Assembly (NCBI GenBank): GCA_027063585.1
Contig: JAMORM010000077.1
Location: forward strand, 1 to 6,926
From: Sulfurimonas sp.
Lineage (GTDB): Bacteria; Campylobacterota; Campylobacteria; Campylobacterales; Sulfurimonadaceae
Length of the DNA stretch: 6,926 nucleotides
Direction of reading: 5' to 3'
Both the position numbers and the translations under genes were made by a program. Under the pieces are notes generated by a model. That model had not been told where the DNA came from and did no database searches. It saw only the letters and a program-made list of their open reading frames with translations. Below are positions 1-6,435 of this stretch, one piece after another (position 1 is the first letter of the stretch; every line of letters begins with the position of its first letter).

Positions 1-1
1 G

Positions 2-985
2 CTTGACGGTACTGACAACTATGGAAATCTCGGTGCAAATGCTGTGCTTGGTGTTTCCATGGCTGTAGCTCGCGCTGCTGCACAAAGTCTTGGCATTCCC
101 TTGTATCGTTACTTAGGTGGAGCCAATGCAATGGTTATGCCGACACCTATGCTTAATATTATCAACGGTGGAAGTCATGCAGATAATAATGTGGACTTTC
201 AAGAGTATATGATTATGCCGATTGGCTTTGAAGATTTCGCAACTTCGTTACGTGCTGCATCAGAGGTATATCATAATCTAAAAGCTATTTTATCTGCAAA
301 AGGGCACTCTACATCTTTGGGTGATGAGGGTGGTTTTGCGCCAAATTTAAGTTCAAACGAAGAACCAATTCAGGTTATTATGGAAGCGATTGAAAAAGCG
401 GGATATATACCGGGTGAACAGATTGCAATTGCGCTTGATGTTGCTGCTAGTGAAATTACTGCAGAGGGCGGTTATAGACTTGAATCTGAAGGGCGTACGC
501 TTAACAGCGAAGAACTGATTGCTTATTATGAAAATTTATGTGCGAAGTATCCTATTGTTTCTATAGAAGATGGACTCAGTGAAGATGACTGGGATGGCTT
601 TAAATTAATGACTGAAAAATTAGGTGATAAAATTCAGATTGTCGGTGATGACTTATTTGTTACCAATGCAAGCATTTTAAACGAAGGTATTTCACGAGGT
701 ATTGCTAATTCTATTTTAATCAAACCAAATCAAATCGGTTCGGTAAGTGAAACAATGCTGACAGTACGTCTTGCACAAAGAAACGGTTATACATGTGTAA
801 TGAGTCACCGTTCAGGTGAGAGCGAAGATGCTTTTATAGCTGATTTTGCTACTGCTCTTAACTGTGGTCAAATTAAAACAGGTTCAACTGCCCGTGGTGA
901 GCGAACTGCAAAATATAATCGTCTGCTTGAGATTGAAAATGAAATTGTATACAGCGAGTATTTAGGGTCAGCACTATTTATTTAG
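2..985 (+). CDS. eno: Enolase (phosphopyruvate hydratase), 5' end outside window
   Basis: Cytoplasmic glycolytic/gluconeogenic enzyme that interconverts 2-phosphoglycerate and phosphoenolpyruvate using Mg2+. The frame is open from base 2 ([19 protein letters not shown]), so the GTG at 44 is an internal codon, not the start. The window holds 327 residues of a family usually about 425 long, so roughly the first 100 are missing. Visible family motifs in order are: [11 protein letters not shown] (substrate loop region), [10 protein letters not shown] (the general-acid/base Glu, E209 in E. coli), [21 protein letters not shown] and GDDLF (the three Mg2+ ligands Asp/Glu/Asp), LIKPNQIGS (catalytic Lys), [10 protein letters not shown] (His-Arg-Ser) and [21 protein letters not shown] near the C-terminus. 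All expected catalytic residues in this part are present, so the enzyme should be active. The stop is followed 7 bases later by the next gene, and the two are probably co-transcribed. In relatives recA usually lies just upstream, but it is not in this window. Confidence 0.98.
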   Translation, partial: LDGTDNYGNLGANAVLGVSMAVARAAAQSLGIPLYRYLGGANAMVMPTPMLNIINGGSHADNNVDFQEYMIMPIGFEDFATSLRAASEVYHNLKAILSAKGHSTSLGDEGGFAPNLSSNEEPIQVIMEAIEKAGYIPGEQIAIALDVAASEITAEGGYRLESEGRTLNSEELIAYYENLCAKYPIVSIEDGLSEDDWDGFKLMTEKLGDKIQIVGDDLFVTNASILNEGISRGIANSILIKPNQIGSVSETMLTVRLAQRNGYTCVMSHRSGESEDAFIADFATALNCGQIKTGSTARGERTAKYNRLLEIENEIVYSEYLGSALFI

Positions 986-992
986 GTTTTTT

Positions 993-1271
993 ATGAATCA
1001 AGAAGAACTTTTTGAAGAGATTGATACGTCACAAAGTGTTACACAAAAGTATCTCGGGTTATCTCTAAAAAAGTTTTTTCTACTCTTTGCCCTTGTTATA
1101 TTTTTAGGTATATATCTGGGTATACTTTTATATGGAACAAACTCTCTTGAAGTACTTTTTGGTCTGCAGGATTATGAAAACTATCTTCAAGATGAAGTTG
1201 TTCATTTAAAAAAAGAAAATGCTCAACTTCAGCGTGAGTATTTCGAACTCAAAGAAATTTCTGCACAATAA
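993..1271 (+). CDS. FtsB/DivIC-like septum formation initiator, small membrane coiled-coil protein
   Basis: This 92-residue protein has FtsB/DivIC topology. It has a short acidic cytoplasmic tail (1-25), one transmembrane helix at about 27-48 (KKFFLLFALVIFLGIYLGIL), then a predicted periplasmic coiled coil at about 57-90, rich in Leu/Glu/Lys and ending LQREYFELKEI, which resembles the FtsB/DivIC family C-terminus. FtsB-like proteins join FtsL and FtsQ at the division septum to activate cell-wall synthesis; applying that role here is inference from shape and context. The start ATG follows AGG at 984-986, overlapping the enolase stop, with 6 bases of spacing, so translation is likely coupled to eno. 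The position directly after eno matches the eno-ftsB order I recall from other proteobacteria. In Helicobacter the corresponding slot is, as I recall, annotated only as a hypothetical protein. The family assignment is fairly secure; the exact division role is less so. Confidence 0.75.
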   Translation: MNQEELFEEIDTSQSVTQKYLGLSLKKFFLLFALVIFLGIYLGILLYGTNSLEVLFGLQDYENYLQDEVVHLKKENAQLQREYFELKEISAQ

Positions 1272-1273
1272 TT

Positions 1274-1282
1274 TGCTATAAT
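1274..1282 (+). promoter_or_regulatory. Extended -10 promoter for the AMIN-domain gene
   Basis: The sequence TGCTATAAT has a perfect TATAAT hexamer at 1277-1282 preceded by the extended TGn element. It lies in the 38-base gap between the FtsB-like gene and the AMIN gene. There is no recognisable -35 box about 17 bases upstream, which is typical of vegetative promoters in Campylobacterota. Transcription would start near 1289, giving a leader of about 20 bases with an AGGG Shine-Dalgarno sequence at 1297-1300. The AMIN and DUF481 genes, and possibly those further on, could therefore be transcribed independently of eno. Confidence 0.65.
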
Positions 1283-1309
1283 GTTTGTAAAAAAACAGGG
1301 TATCTTGAT

Positions 1310-1960
1310 ATGATAAAAGCTTTTTTACTGATAAGTGTTTATTTCGTGCTCCTTCAAGCAAGAGAAAACCCATTTTTTCCTATAGATTCGGCTCAAGATA
1401 TTCCTTTAACATCAAATCAGGCAAATAATTTACCTATACTAAAAAGAGCGACTGTTACTTTGCCTTCAACTGCTAGAACTATTGAAAGTGTAACAGTAGA
1501 GTATAAGAATCTTAACGGTTCAATAGCACATAAAAAGGTAGTGATACAAAATGCAATAGATTGGCATTTGCCTATTTTTATTTCGCAAAACTACAATGAA
1601 TCAAATGATAAAGCTGTCGTGAAAAAGAGAGTAATAAAACAGACCAAAAAAGTGAATTATAAAAAAATTGCATCATTAAAGTTTATATCATTTTATGCAA
1701 AGAAAAATAAGCTTAAAATTTTAACAAAAGATAAAATGCTAAGAAACTTTTTACTGGTGAAACCACACAGAATAGTTTGCGATTTTAAACGTGACACAGA
1801 TATAGGCAGTTATATTAAAAATACCTATAAAAATTCACTTTTTACTAAAATACGGGTAGGAACACACAAAGGTTACTATAGAGTGGTTATAGAATTGGAC
1901 GGATATTACAGCTACAAACTCAATCAAATACAAAACGGATATTTGATAACACTTTTATAA
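1310..1960 (+). CDS. Exported AMIN-domain protein
   Basis: This 216-residue protein starts with a probable Sec signal sequence (1-17, MIKAFLLISVYFVLLQA) followed by RENPFFP, a start I associate with AMIN-domain proteins of this phylum. A low-complexity middle with a strongly basic linker (about 101-119, many Lys) leads to a C-terminal domain at about 120-216. Its pattern (FISFYAKKNKLKI, then FLLVKPHRIVCDFKRD, KIRVGTHKGYYRVVIELDG, and YLITL at the end) fits the AMIN beta-sandwich. AMIN domains of N-acetylmuramoyl-L-alanine amidases and secretins bind peptidoglycan or localise periplasmic proteins to the septum or pole. No catalytic amidase domain is attached, so this is a stand-alone binding protein, probably in the periplasm. 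The slot corresponds to the AMIN protein found after eno and the small membrane protein in Helicobacter and Campylobacter. The start ATG has AGGG 9 bases upstream. Confidence 0.75.
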   Translation: MIKAFLLISVYFVLLQARENPFFPIDSAQDIPLTSNQANNLPILKRATVTLPSTARTIESVTVEYKNLNGSIAHKKVVIQNAIDWHLPIFISQNYNESNDKAVVKKRVIKQTKKVNYKKIASLKFISFYAKKNKLKILTKDKMLRNFLLVKPHRIVCDFKRDTDIGSYIKNTYKNSLFTKIRVGTHKGYYRVVIELDGYYSYKLNQIQNGYLITLL

Positions 1961-1971
1961 CAAGGCGGTAG

Positions 1972-2715
1972 ATGAAATTTTTAATAATATTGGTATTGAG
2001 TATTGTTAGTGCACAGGCTGTGATTAACATAGCTCCTGTCGATATAGGAGCGACTCCAGGCTTTAGCGGAAGTGTTAAAGGCTCATTCGTAACAAAAAGA
2101 GGTAATACAGACAGCGACGAATACAGTGCAGGAACCAGGTTGCAATATGATAATAATATTTCTTATGTAGTATGGGCTGATTTGGCGTTTAGTTATGCCA
2201 AAGCATCAGGGACGACCAATACAAATAAAACATATACACATGTAAGATACATTCATACTTTGTATAAAAAAGATTTAAACTGGGAAGCTTTTGTGCAGTC
2301 GCAGACAGATAAGTTTACAAAGATTCAAAAAAGACTCATTAGTGGGATAGGGTTGCGATACCATTCCAACATACAAAAATATGGAAATATTTACTTCGGT
2401 TTTGGCGGGTTTGCAGAGCATATTGATTATACGTCTACTATTGACCCGACTGAGGATAATATACGTTTAAATATATATATAGCCTACAAGAAAGATTTTT
2501 CAAAAAGCGTAAATATTTCATATATAGGCTACTATCAGCCAAGTACAGAACTTTTTAGTGATTATATTTTATCAAATTCCGCACAGCTTAGAGTAAAGGT
2601 TTATCGGCAGTTATCTATAAATTTTGAAATAATATATAATCAGGACTCAAAACCGGCTGTCGGTGTACAAAATTATGATTTTTCACAAAAAACAAGTTTT
2701 ATATATGAATTTTAA
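1972..2715 (+). CDS. Predicted outer-membrane beta-barrel protein, DUF481-like
   Basis: This 247-residue protein has a clear signal peptide, probably cleaved after SAQA at residue 16. The mature part alternates aromatic/hydrophobic and polar residues in strand-like blocks and ends in Phe (FIYEF), the outer-membrane insertion signature recognised by BamA. The region FSGSVKGSFVTKRGNTDSDEYSAGTRLQYDNN (about 31-62), with its GNTD turn, resembles the N-terminal strands of DUF481 proteins, whose E. coli member YdiY is described as a putative salt-induced outer-membrane protein. Function and substrate are unknown, and a channel or structural role cannot be told apart from sequence. There is a good AAGG at 1962-1965 and only 11 bases separate it from the AMIN gene, so the two are probably one transcript. 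The barrel assignment is firm; DUF481 membership is likely but made by eye. Confidence 0.7.
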   Translation: MKFLIILVLSIVSAQAVINIAPVDIGATPGFSGSVKGSFVTKRGNTDSDEYSAGTRLQYDNNISYVVWADLAFSYAKASGTTNTNKTYTHVRYIHTLYKKDLNWEAFVQSQTDKFTKIQKRLISGIGLRYHSNIQKYGNIYFGFGGFAEHIDYTSTIDPTEDNIRLNIYIAYKKDFSKSVNISYIGYYQPSTELFSDYILSNSAQLRVKVYRQLSINFEIIYNQDSKPAVGVQNYDFSQKTSFIYEF

Positions 2716-2740
2716 TACAAAAAAGAAAGATAATTAATTA

Positions 2741-4069
2741 ATGAAAGAATTAAGTAAATATTTAAAATCTCATAATGCGAGTGAGATACACCCGGCTGAG
2801 ATTGCAAAAATTTTAAAAGGTCTCAACGACAAAGATTTTAGCAGGGCAATTAAACTGGTACCAAAAGATCTTGTCGGGGATGTCGCACTTGCACTGCCTG
2901 ATAGATATTTTGACGATGTTGTTGAAAATCTAAGTGTTGATGAACTTTCACATGCAGTAAGTGAACTTGAATCAGATGATCAGCTCGAATTTATGCAAGA
3001 GCTTGAAGATGTTGATGAAAATGTCGCTTCAAAAGTTTTTAATACGCTTGACGCTGAAGATAAAAAAGAGATTTCAGAACTTAAAAAGTATGATGAAGAT
3101 CAAGCCGGTGCTTATATGCAACTTGAGGTCTTTACGGCTAGAGAAGATGAAATAGTTCAGGATGTTATTAAAAGATTTGCTCGTCTTAGAAAAGAGAATG
3201 AGCTTGAAAATGTTCAAAATCTATTTATTGTAGATAAAAACAACAGACTTTTATATACTGTCGGGTTAGATGATCTACTCATATTTGATTTTTCAAAAAC
3301 TATAAAAGAAAATATAGAAAAGAGTGAAGACTCTTTTGAGCCTAAAATTGCAACAGACACGGAAGATATTAAAGAAGTAGTAAACTATTTTAAAGAGTAT
3401 GACTTGTCTGTTATGCCTGTTGTGAATGATGAAGGTATTTTAGTCGGTCGTATTACATCTGATGATATTTATGATATCATTAACGAACATGCAACAGAGC
3501 AAATGTATAATCTTGCGGGTGTTGATGATGAAGCTGAAGAAGATGAAGATATTGTAAAAGCTACAAAGAAACGTGCGACGTGGCTTGGCATTAATCTTCT
3601 AACGGCTATTGCAGCCTCTTTGGTTATTGGGTTATTTGAAGATACAATTAATTCTATGGTTGCACTTGCGGTTTTGATGCCGATTGTTGCTTCCATGGGC
3701 GGTAATGCAGGAACTCAGAGTTTAACTGTTGTTGTGCGTCAGTTGGCTTTGGGCGAAATATCGCATACGGATGCTTTTAGAACCATAAAAAAAGAGGTAG
3801 TAATTTCTTTGATGAATGGTCTACTTTTTGCTGTTGTTATGGGTATAATAGCATGGATGTGGTTTCATATACCACTCCTTGGTGTTGTCATCGGTTTAAG
3901 TATGATTATAAACCTTTTAATGGCCGGTTTTTTTGGAGCGATGATTCCATTAATGCTTAAAATATTAGGTATAGATCCGGCTATCGGAAGTACAGTTATT
4001 TTAACGACTGTAACTGATGTTGTAGGCTTTTTTAGCTTTTTAGCACTAGCAAAATACATATTACTTTAA
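2741..4069 (+). CDS. mgtE: Magnesium transporter/channel MgtE
   Basis: Inner-membrane, Mg2+-gated Mg2+ channel/transporter, 442 residues against 450 for the structurally known Thermus thermophilus protein. Domains in order are: an acidic helical MgtE N domain (about 15-115, many Asp/Glu in ENLSVDELSHAVSELESDDQ), two CBS motifs (about 128-190 and 200-250, ending PVVNDEGILVGRITSDDIYDI), an acidic connecting stretch (262-271, DDEAEEDED) leading into the plug-helix region, and a five-helix membrane domain (about 280-442). The signature GGNAGTQS is at 320-327, and the pore Asp corresponding to D432 of the Thermus protein appears as D426 in TTVTDVVGFF. The cytosolic N and CBS domains sense intracellular Mg2+ and close the pore when it is high, so regulation is probably largely post-translational. 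Only 25 bases precede it, with a weak purine-rich ribosome site (AAGAAAGA, about 2723-2730) and no room for an M-box riboswitch. It is followed by a CNNM-family gene. Confidence 0.95.
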   Translation: MKELSKYLKSHNASEIHPAEIAKILKGLNDKDFSRAIKLVPKDLVGDVALALPDRYFDDVVENLSVDELSHAVSELESDDQLEFMQELEDVDENVASKVFNTLDAEDKKEISELKKYDEDQAGAYMQLEVFTAREDEIVQDVIKRFARLRKENELENVQNLFIVDKNNRLLYTVGLDDLLIFDFSKTIKENIEKSEDSFEPKIATDTEDIKEVVNYFKEYDLSVMPVVNDEGILVGRITSDDIYDIINEHATEQMYNLAGVDDEAEEDEDIVKATKKRATWLGINLLTAIAASLVIGLFEDTINSMVALAVLMPIVASMGGNAGTQSLTVVVRQLALGEISHTDAFRTIKKEVVISLMNGLLFAVVMGIIAWMWFHIPLLGVVIGLSMIINLLMAGFFGAMIPLMLKILGIDPAIGSTVILTTVTDVVGFFSFLALAKYILL

Positions 4070-4086
4070 AGGAATCGTAAAACTTG
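4068..4086 (+). promoter_or_regulatory. Ribosome binding site that fixes a TTG start
   Basis: AAAGGAA at 4068-4074 overlaps the mgtE stop codon and lies about 10 bases before the TTG at 4084. An in-frame TAA at 4078-4080 rules out any earlier start. The first in-frame ATG is at residue 30 and would remove the first membrane helix. The TTG start is therefore the sensible choice, and translation is probably linked to mgtE. Confidence 0.75.
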
Positions 4087-5127
4087 GAATTATTAATAAT
4101 ATTTTTTATTCTTTCTGTAGGAATATCTTTTTTATGTTCTGTTTTAGAATCAGTATTACTTTCTGTAAATATGTCGTATGTGGCAGTATTGGAAAAAGAA
4201 AAAACATCAGTCGGTAAATTGCTGCGTCATCATAAAGAGAATATAAATAAGTCAATAGCTTCTATTTTAATTTTAAATACAATAGCAAATACTTTGGGTG
4301 CAGCGGCAGTAGGTGCTCAAGCTTCAAAAATATTTGGAAATGATGCGGTTGTTTACGTATCGGTCGTGCTGACATTTGCGATTTTATTTATCTCAGAAAT
4401 TATTCCAAAAACAATTGGTGCAATTTACTGGAAACAGTTAGCTCCTGTAGCAGCATATTTTATACAGGCATTCATTTGGATAACTTATCCAATTATTTTA
4501 AGTACCTTGGCGGTTACAAATAGAATTTCAAAAGGAAAGACGGATGCACATTCTCTAACAAAAGAAGAACTTTTAGAAAGTATGCTTATGAGTGAAGATG
4601 AAGGTATCATTGATGAAAAAGAGTCTGATGTTATTGAAAATATTCTCAATCTTGACAATATAAAAGTAAGTGAAGTTTTAACACCGAGAAGTGTTGTGTT
4701 CGCATTGGATGAGAATATGAAAATAAAAGATGTAATTAAATCACAGCCGGCTATTTTTAAATTTTCCCGTATACCTATCTACAATGGCTCACTAGAAGAT
4801 GTAACAGGTTTAGTGCTTACAAAAAAAATCTTTAAACAGGCACTTGAAGATGATTCTGTGCCTCTTTCTGCAATCAAAAAAGAGATGTTTTCCATTAATG
4901 AAAACATACCGGTAAGTAAGGCACTTGACCTGCTGATATCAAAAAAAGATCATATGTTCTTAGTCACTGACAATTATGACCAGACCGAAGGGATTATTAC
5001 GCTTGAAGATTGTGTTGAGACGATTTTAGGTGTTGAGATTATGGATGAAAGTGATACAACAGAAGATATGCGTGAACTTGCAAAAAGAAAAATGAAATTA
5101 CGCCGCAAAGCAAAAGAGAGCGAATAA
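4084..5127 (+). CDS. CNNM/CorC-family membrane protein with CBS pair (hemolysin-related DUF21 protein), likely Mg2+ transport
   Basis: This 347-residue inner-membrane protein starts at TTG. The CNNM (DUF21) membrane domain spans about 1-150. Helix 1 contains the LES motif (E22-S23), helix 2 has NTIANTLGAA (N65, N69), and helix 3 ends with SEIIPKTIG (104-112), the SExxPK signature. A linker with EELLESMLMSEDEGIIDEKE (161-180) joins a CBS pair: about 197-255 (TPRSVVFAL...VTGLVLTKKIF) and 262-318 (ending GIITLEDCVETILG). The protein stops soon after in a basic tail (RKMKLRRKAKESE) and lacks the C-terminal CorC_HlyC domain of many longer family members. Family members with known structures or phenotypes export or exchange Mg2+ (CorC, MpfA, mammalian CNNM); the old 'hemolysin' label is not supported here. 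It lies 14 bases after mgtE, so the two are almost certainly co-transcribed and may balance Mg2+ import and export. Direction and ion are inferred. Confidence 0.88.
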   Translation: MELLIIFFILSVGISFLCSVLESVLLSVNMSYVAVLEKEKTSVGKLLRHHKENINKSIASILILNTIANTLGAAAVGAQASKIFGNDAVVYVSVVLTFAILFISEIIPKTIGAIYWKQLAPVAAYFIQAFIWITYPIILSTLAVTNRISKGKTDAHSLTKEELLESMLMSEDEGIIDEKESDVIENILNLDNIKVSEVLTPRSVVFALDENMKIKDVIKSQPAIFKFSRIPIYNGSLEDVTGLVLTKKIFKQALEDDSVPLSAIKKEMFSINENIPVSKALDLLISKKDHMFLVTDNYDQTEGIITLEDCVETILGVEIMDESDTTEDMRELAKRKMKLRRKAKESE

Positions 5128-5143
5128 AAACGCTCTTTCTTTT
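5115..5143. terminator. Hairpin terminator shared by convergent genes
   Basis: The left arm 5115-5122 (AGAGAGCG) pairs with the right arm 5131-5138 (CGCTCTTT) to form an 8-bp stem with one G-U pair on the + strand, around an 8-base loop that contains the CNNM stop codon. On the + strand it is followed by CTTTT (5139-5143). On the - strand the A-run at 5112-5115 becomes TTTT after the stem, so the same hairpin could end the oxidoreductase transcript coming from the right. The two genes converge with 26 bases between stop codons, which fits a bidirectional terminator. Confidence 0.75.
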
Positions 5144-5153
5144 GTATAACTCT

Positions 5154-6335
5154 TTACATGCCCGGAATTCTAGGAATTTTACCAAGTTTAGAGTTACGAC
5201 AGTAAAGCCCCCAACCTTTTTTTAGCCAGTGACCGATAATAGGTAATGGCAGCATAAAAGCACGTTTTTCATCTCTGTAAACAAATGCTGCTCCATTCCC
5301 TGTATCCATAACACATAAAATATTCAAATGCTCATGATAGCCTTTGAAATCACTGCCTCCGTTGTCACGCTGCTCAATATTATGTGCTGTGTTTTTTGCC
5401 ATAACTTCAGCAACATGTCCCTGTTTTGCTCTCCAGTCATATCCTTCAAGTGCAGCAACATCACCTATAGCATAAATGTTACTCATGGAACCATCATCAT
5501 TTAAAACACAGGAATAATCATCTGTTTTTACAAATCCGGCATCATTTGTCGGCAAATCTGACTTTTTAATCACATCATGCCCATCACCTGCTGGGATAAA
5601 CATGGTGAAATCTGATTCGAGCTTACTTGCATCTTCGAAGACTATGCCATCTTTTTCAAACTGTTTTATTTTTTTGCCAAAATGCTGTTTTATACCTAAT
5701 TTGCCAAACATTACATCCATCATCTTTAGCGCCTGTGGACCCATACGTTTGCCAGGCTCTGCCATTGGAGCAAAAAATGTCAGTTCATATTTGTCTCTGA
5801 TTCCTTTTGCTTTGAGCATATTATGTACATTAAAGAGCAATTCAAATCCAGGACCGCCGCGAACGGCAGAACTGTCTTTTGGATTGCCTCCAAAGCCCAT
5901 ACAAATTTTACCGCTGCCTTTTTCTATAAGGGCATCAAGCGCATCTCTAATTTGGAGTGCCTGCTCTGGGGCACCGCAGATTGAGAGTGTATTTTCTATG
6001 CCGGGTGCTTTCATTTTTGCAGCACCCATTGCAATTATGAGATAATCATAATCATTGATAACCTCTCCACCTGCTAACGTGACAGTGTTGTCAGCTTTTG
6101 AAATTTCATCTACATCATTAATAATGAGTTTAAATCCATGAGCACGTTGTAACTCTTTTAAATCAACGCAGACATCTTGAAATTTACTCTCATGTGTGGG
6201 TATCCAGATAGAAGTAGGATAGATATAAAAATAGTCTCTGTTGCTTACCAGAGTAACATCATAATCCATTTTTCTTAAGTATGATGCAGCATCAACTCCG
6301 GCAAATCCACCACCTAATATAAGTACTTTTTTCAT
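5154..6335 (-). CDS. FAD-dependent oxidoreductase of the sulfide:quinone oxidoreductase / flavocytochrome c / NDH-2 superfamily
   Basis: This 393-residue flavoprotein has an N-terminal FAD-binding Rossmann motif ILGGGFAGVDAA (6-17), the second FAD contact IIAMGA (100-105), a central stretch MGFGGNPKDSSAVRGGPGFE (146-165), and the distal FAD motif NIYAIGDVAAL (286-296). C120 (SICGAPEQALQ) and C341 (ILCVMDTGNGAAFVY) align by eye with the first and third functional Cys of sulfide:quinone oxidoreductases. The place of the middle redox Cys (ASCFGP in classic SQR) reads AVRGGP, with R159. The C-terminus (HWLKKGWGLYC...KIPRIPGM) is Trp/Lys/hydrophobic and could be an amphipathic membrane anchor, as in monotopic SQR and NDH-2. 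Likely role: membrane-associated transfer of electrons from a sulfur compound or NADH to quinone; the donor is uncertain because of the missing Cys. There is no signal peptide. The start ATG at 6335 has AAAAGG (6343-6348 on the - strand) 7 bases upstream. Confidence 0.75.
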   Translation of the reverse strand: MKKVLILGGGFAGVDAASYLRKMDYDVTLVSNRDYFYIYPTSIWIPTHESKFQDVCVDLKELQRAHGFKLIINDVDEISKADNTVTLAGGEVINDYDYLIIAMGAAKMKAPGIENTLSICGAPEQALQIRDALDALIEKGSGKICMGFGGNPKDSSAVRGGPGFELLFNVHNMLKAKGIRDKYELTFFAPMAEPGKRMGPQALKMMDVMFGKLGIKQHFGKKIKQFEKDGIVFEDASKLESDFTMFIPAGDGHDVIKKSDLPTNDAGFVKTDDYSCVLNDDGSMSNIYAIGDVAALEGYDWRAKQGHVAEVMAKNTAHNIEQRDNGGSDFKGYHEHLNILCVMDTGNGAAFVYRDEKRAFMLPLPIIGHWLKKGWGLYCRNSKLGKIPRIPGM

Positions 6336-6342
6336 ATTTCAA

Positions 6343-6364
6343 CCTTTTATTTGTTCAAATTATA
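6343..6364 (-). promoter_or_regulatory. -10 box and Shine-Dalgarno for the oxidoreductase gene
   Basis: Read on the - strand, TATAAT (6359-6364) is a perfect -10 hexamer. It would start transcription near 6352, giving a very short leader of about 17 bases. AAAAGG (6343-6348) then sits 7 bases before the ATG. No convincing -35 box is seen 17-18 bases upstream (reads about ACATCA), which matches the style of the other promoter in this window. Confidence 0.6.
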
Positions 6365-6387
6365 AGAAATATTAGCCTAGTTGATGT

Positions 6388-6415
6388 TAAAAATAGATTA
6401 AACATGCTATTTTTA
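6388..6415. repeat. Perfect 9-bp inverted repeat in the 100-base intergenic gap
   Basis: TAAAAATAG (6388-6396) and CTATTTTTA (6407-6415) are exact reverse complements around a 10-base spacer (ATTAAACATG). The repeat lies 20 bases after the stop of the EamA permease gene and just upstream of the -35 region of the oxidoreductase promoter. It could be a weak AT-rich transcription terminator for the permease (U-rich 3' arm on the - strand) or a binding site for a dimeric regulator of the oxidoreductase. The rest of the gap (6336-6435) holds the oxidoreductase promoter and nothing else I can recognise. Confidence 0.6.
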
Positions 6416-6435
6416 TCGTCAATTTTACAAGAAGT

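Noticed and set aside
1289..1295. A7 run upstream of the AMIN gene as a phase-variation tract
   Set aside because: It is short for a slipping homopolymer and lies in a leader, near the expected transcription start, in AT-rich DNA where such runs are common.
2716..2740. Possible Mg2+ riboswitch (M-box) or separate promoter before mgtE
   Set aside because: Only 25 AT-rich bases separate it from the upstream gene, far too short for an M-box, and no clear -10 box at a usable distance is seen.
2961..3155. 64-codon open frame on the + strand inside mgtE
   Set aside because: It lies wholly within the well-conserved mgtE gene in another frame, and its Lys/Met/Leu-rich composition comes from the acidic mgtE codons. 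No ribosome site or family resemblance.
3469..4059. Two antisense open frames (3469-3696 and 3865-4059) opposite the mgtE membrane domain
   Set aside because: They mirror the mgtE reading frame and have Ser/Ile/Pro-rich shadow composition, with no recognisable start context or motif.
4084..5127. Annotation as a hemolysin
   Set aside because: The old hemolysin label for this family comes from historical naming. The CNNM plus CBS layout and the mgtE neighbour point to ion transport.
5602..6045. 147-codon + strand open frame opposite the oxidoreductase
   Set aside because: The opposite strand encodes a conserved flavoprotein with intact motifs. This frame is a Pro/Ser-rich shadow without a plausible ribosome site.
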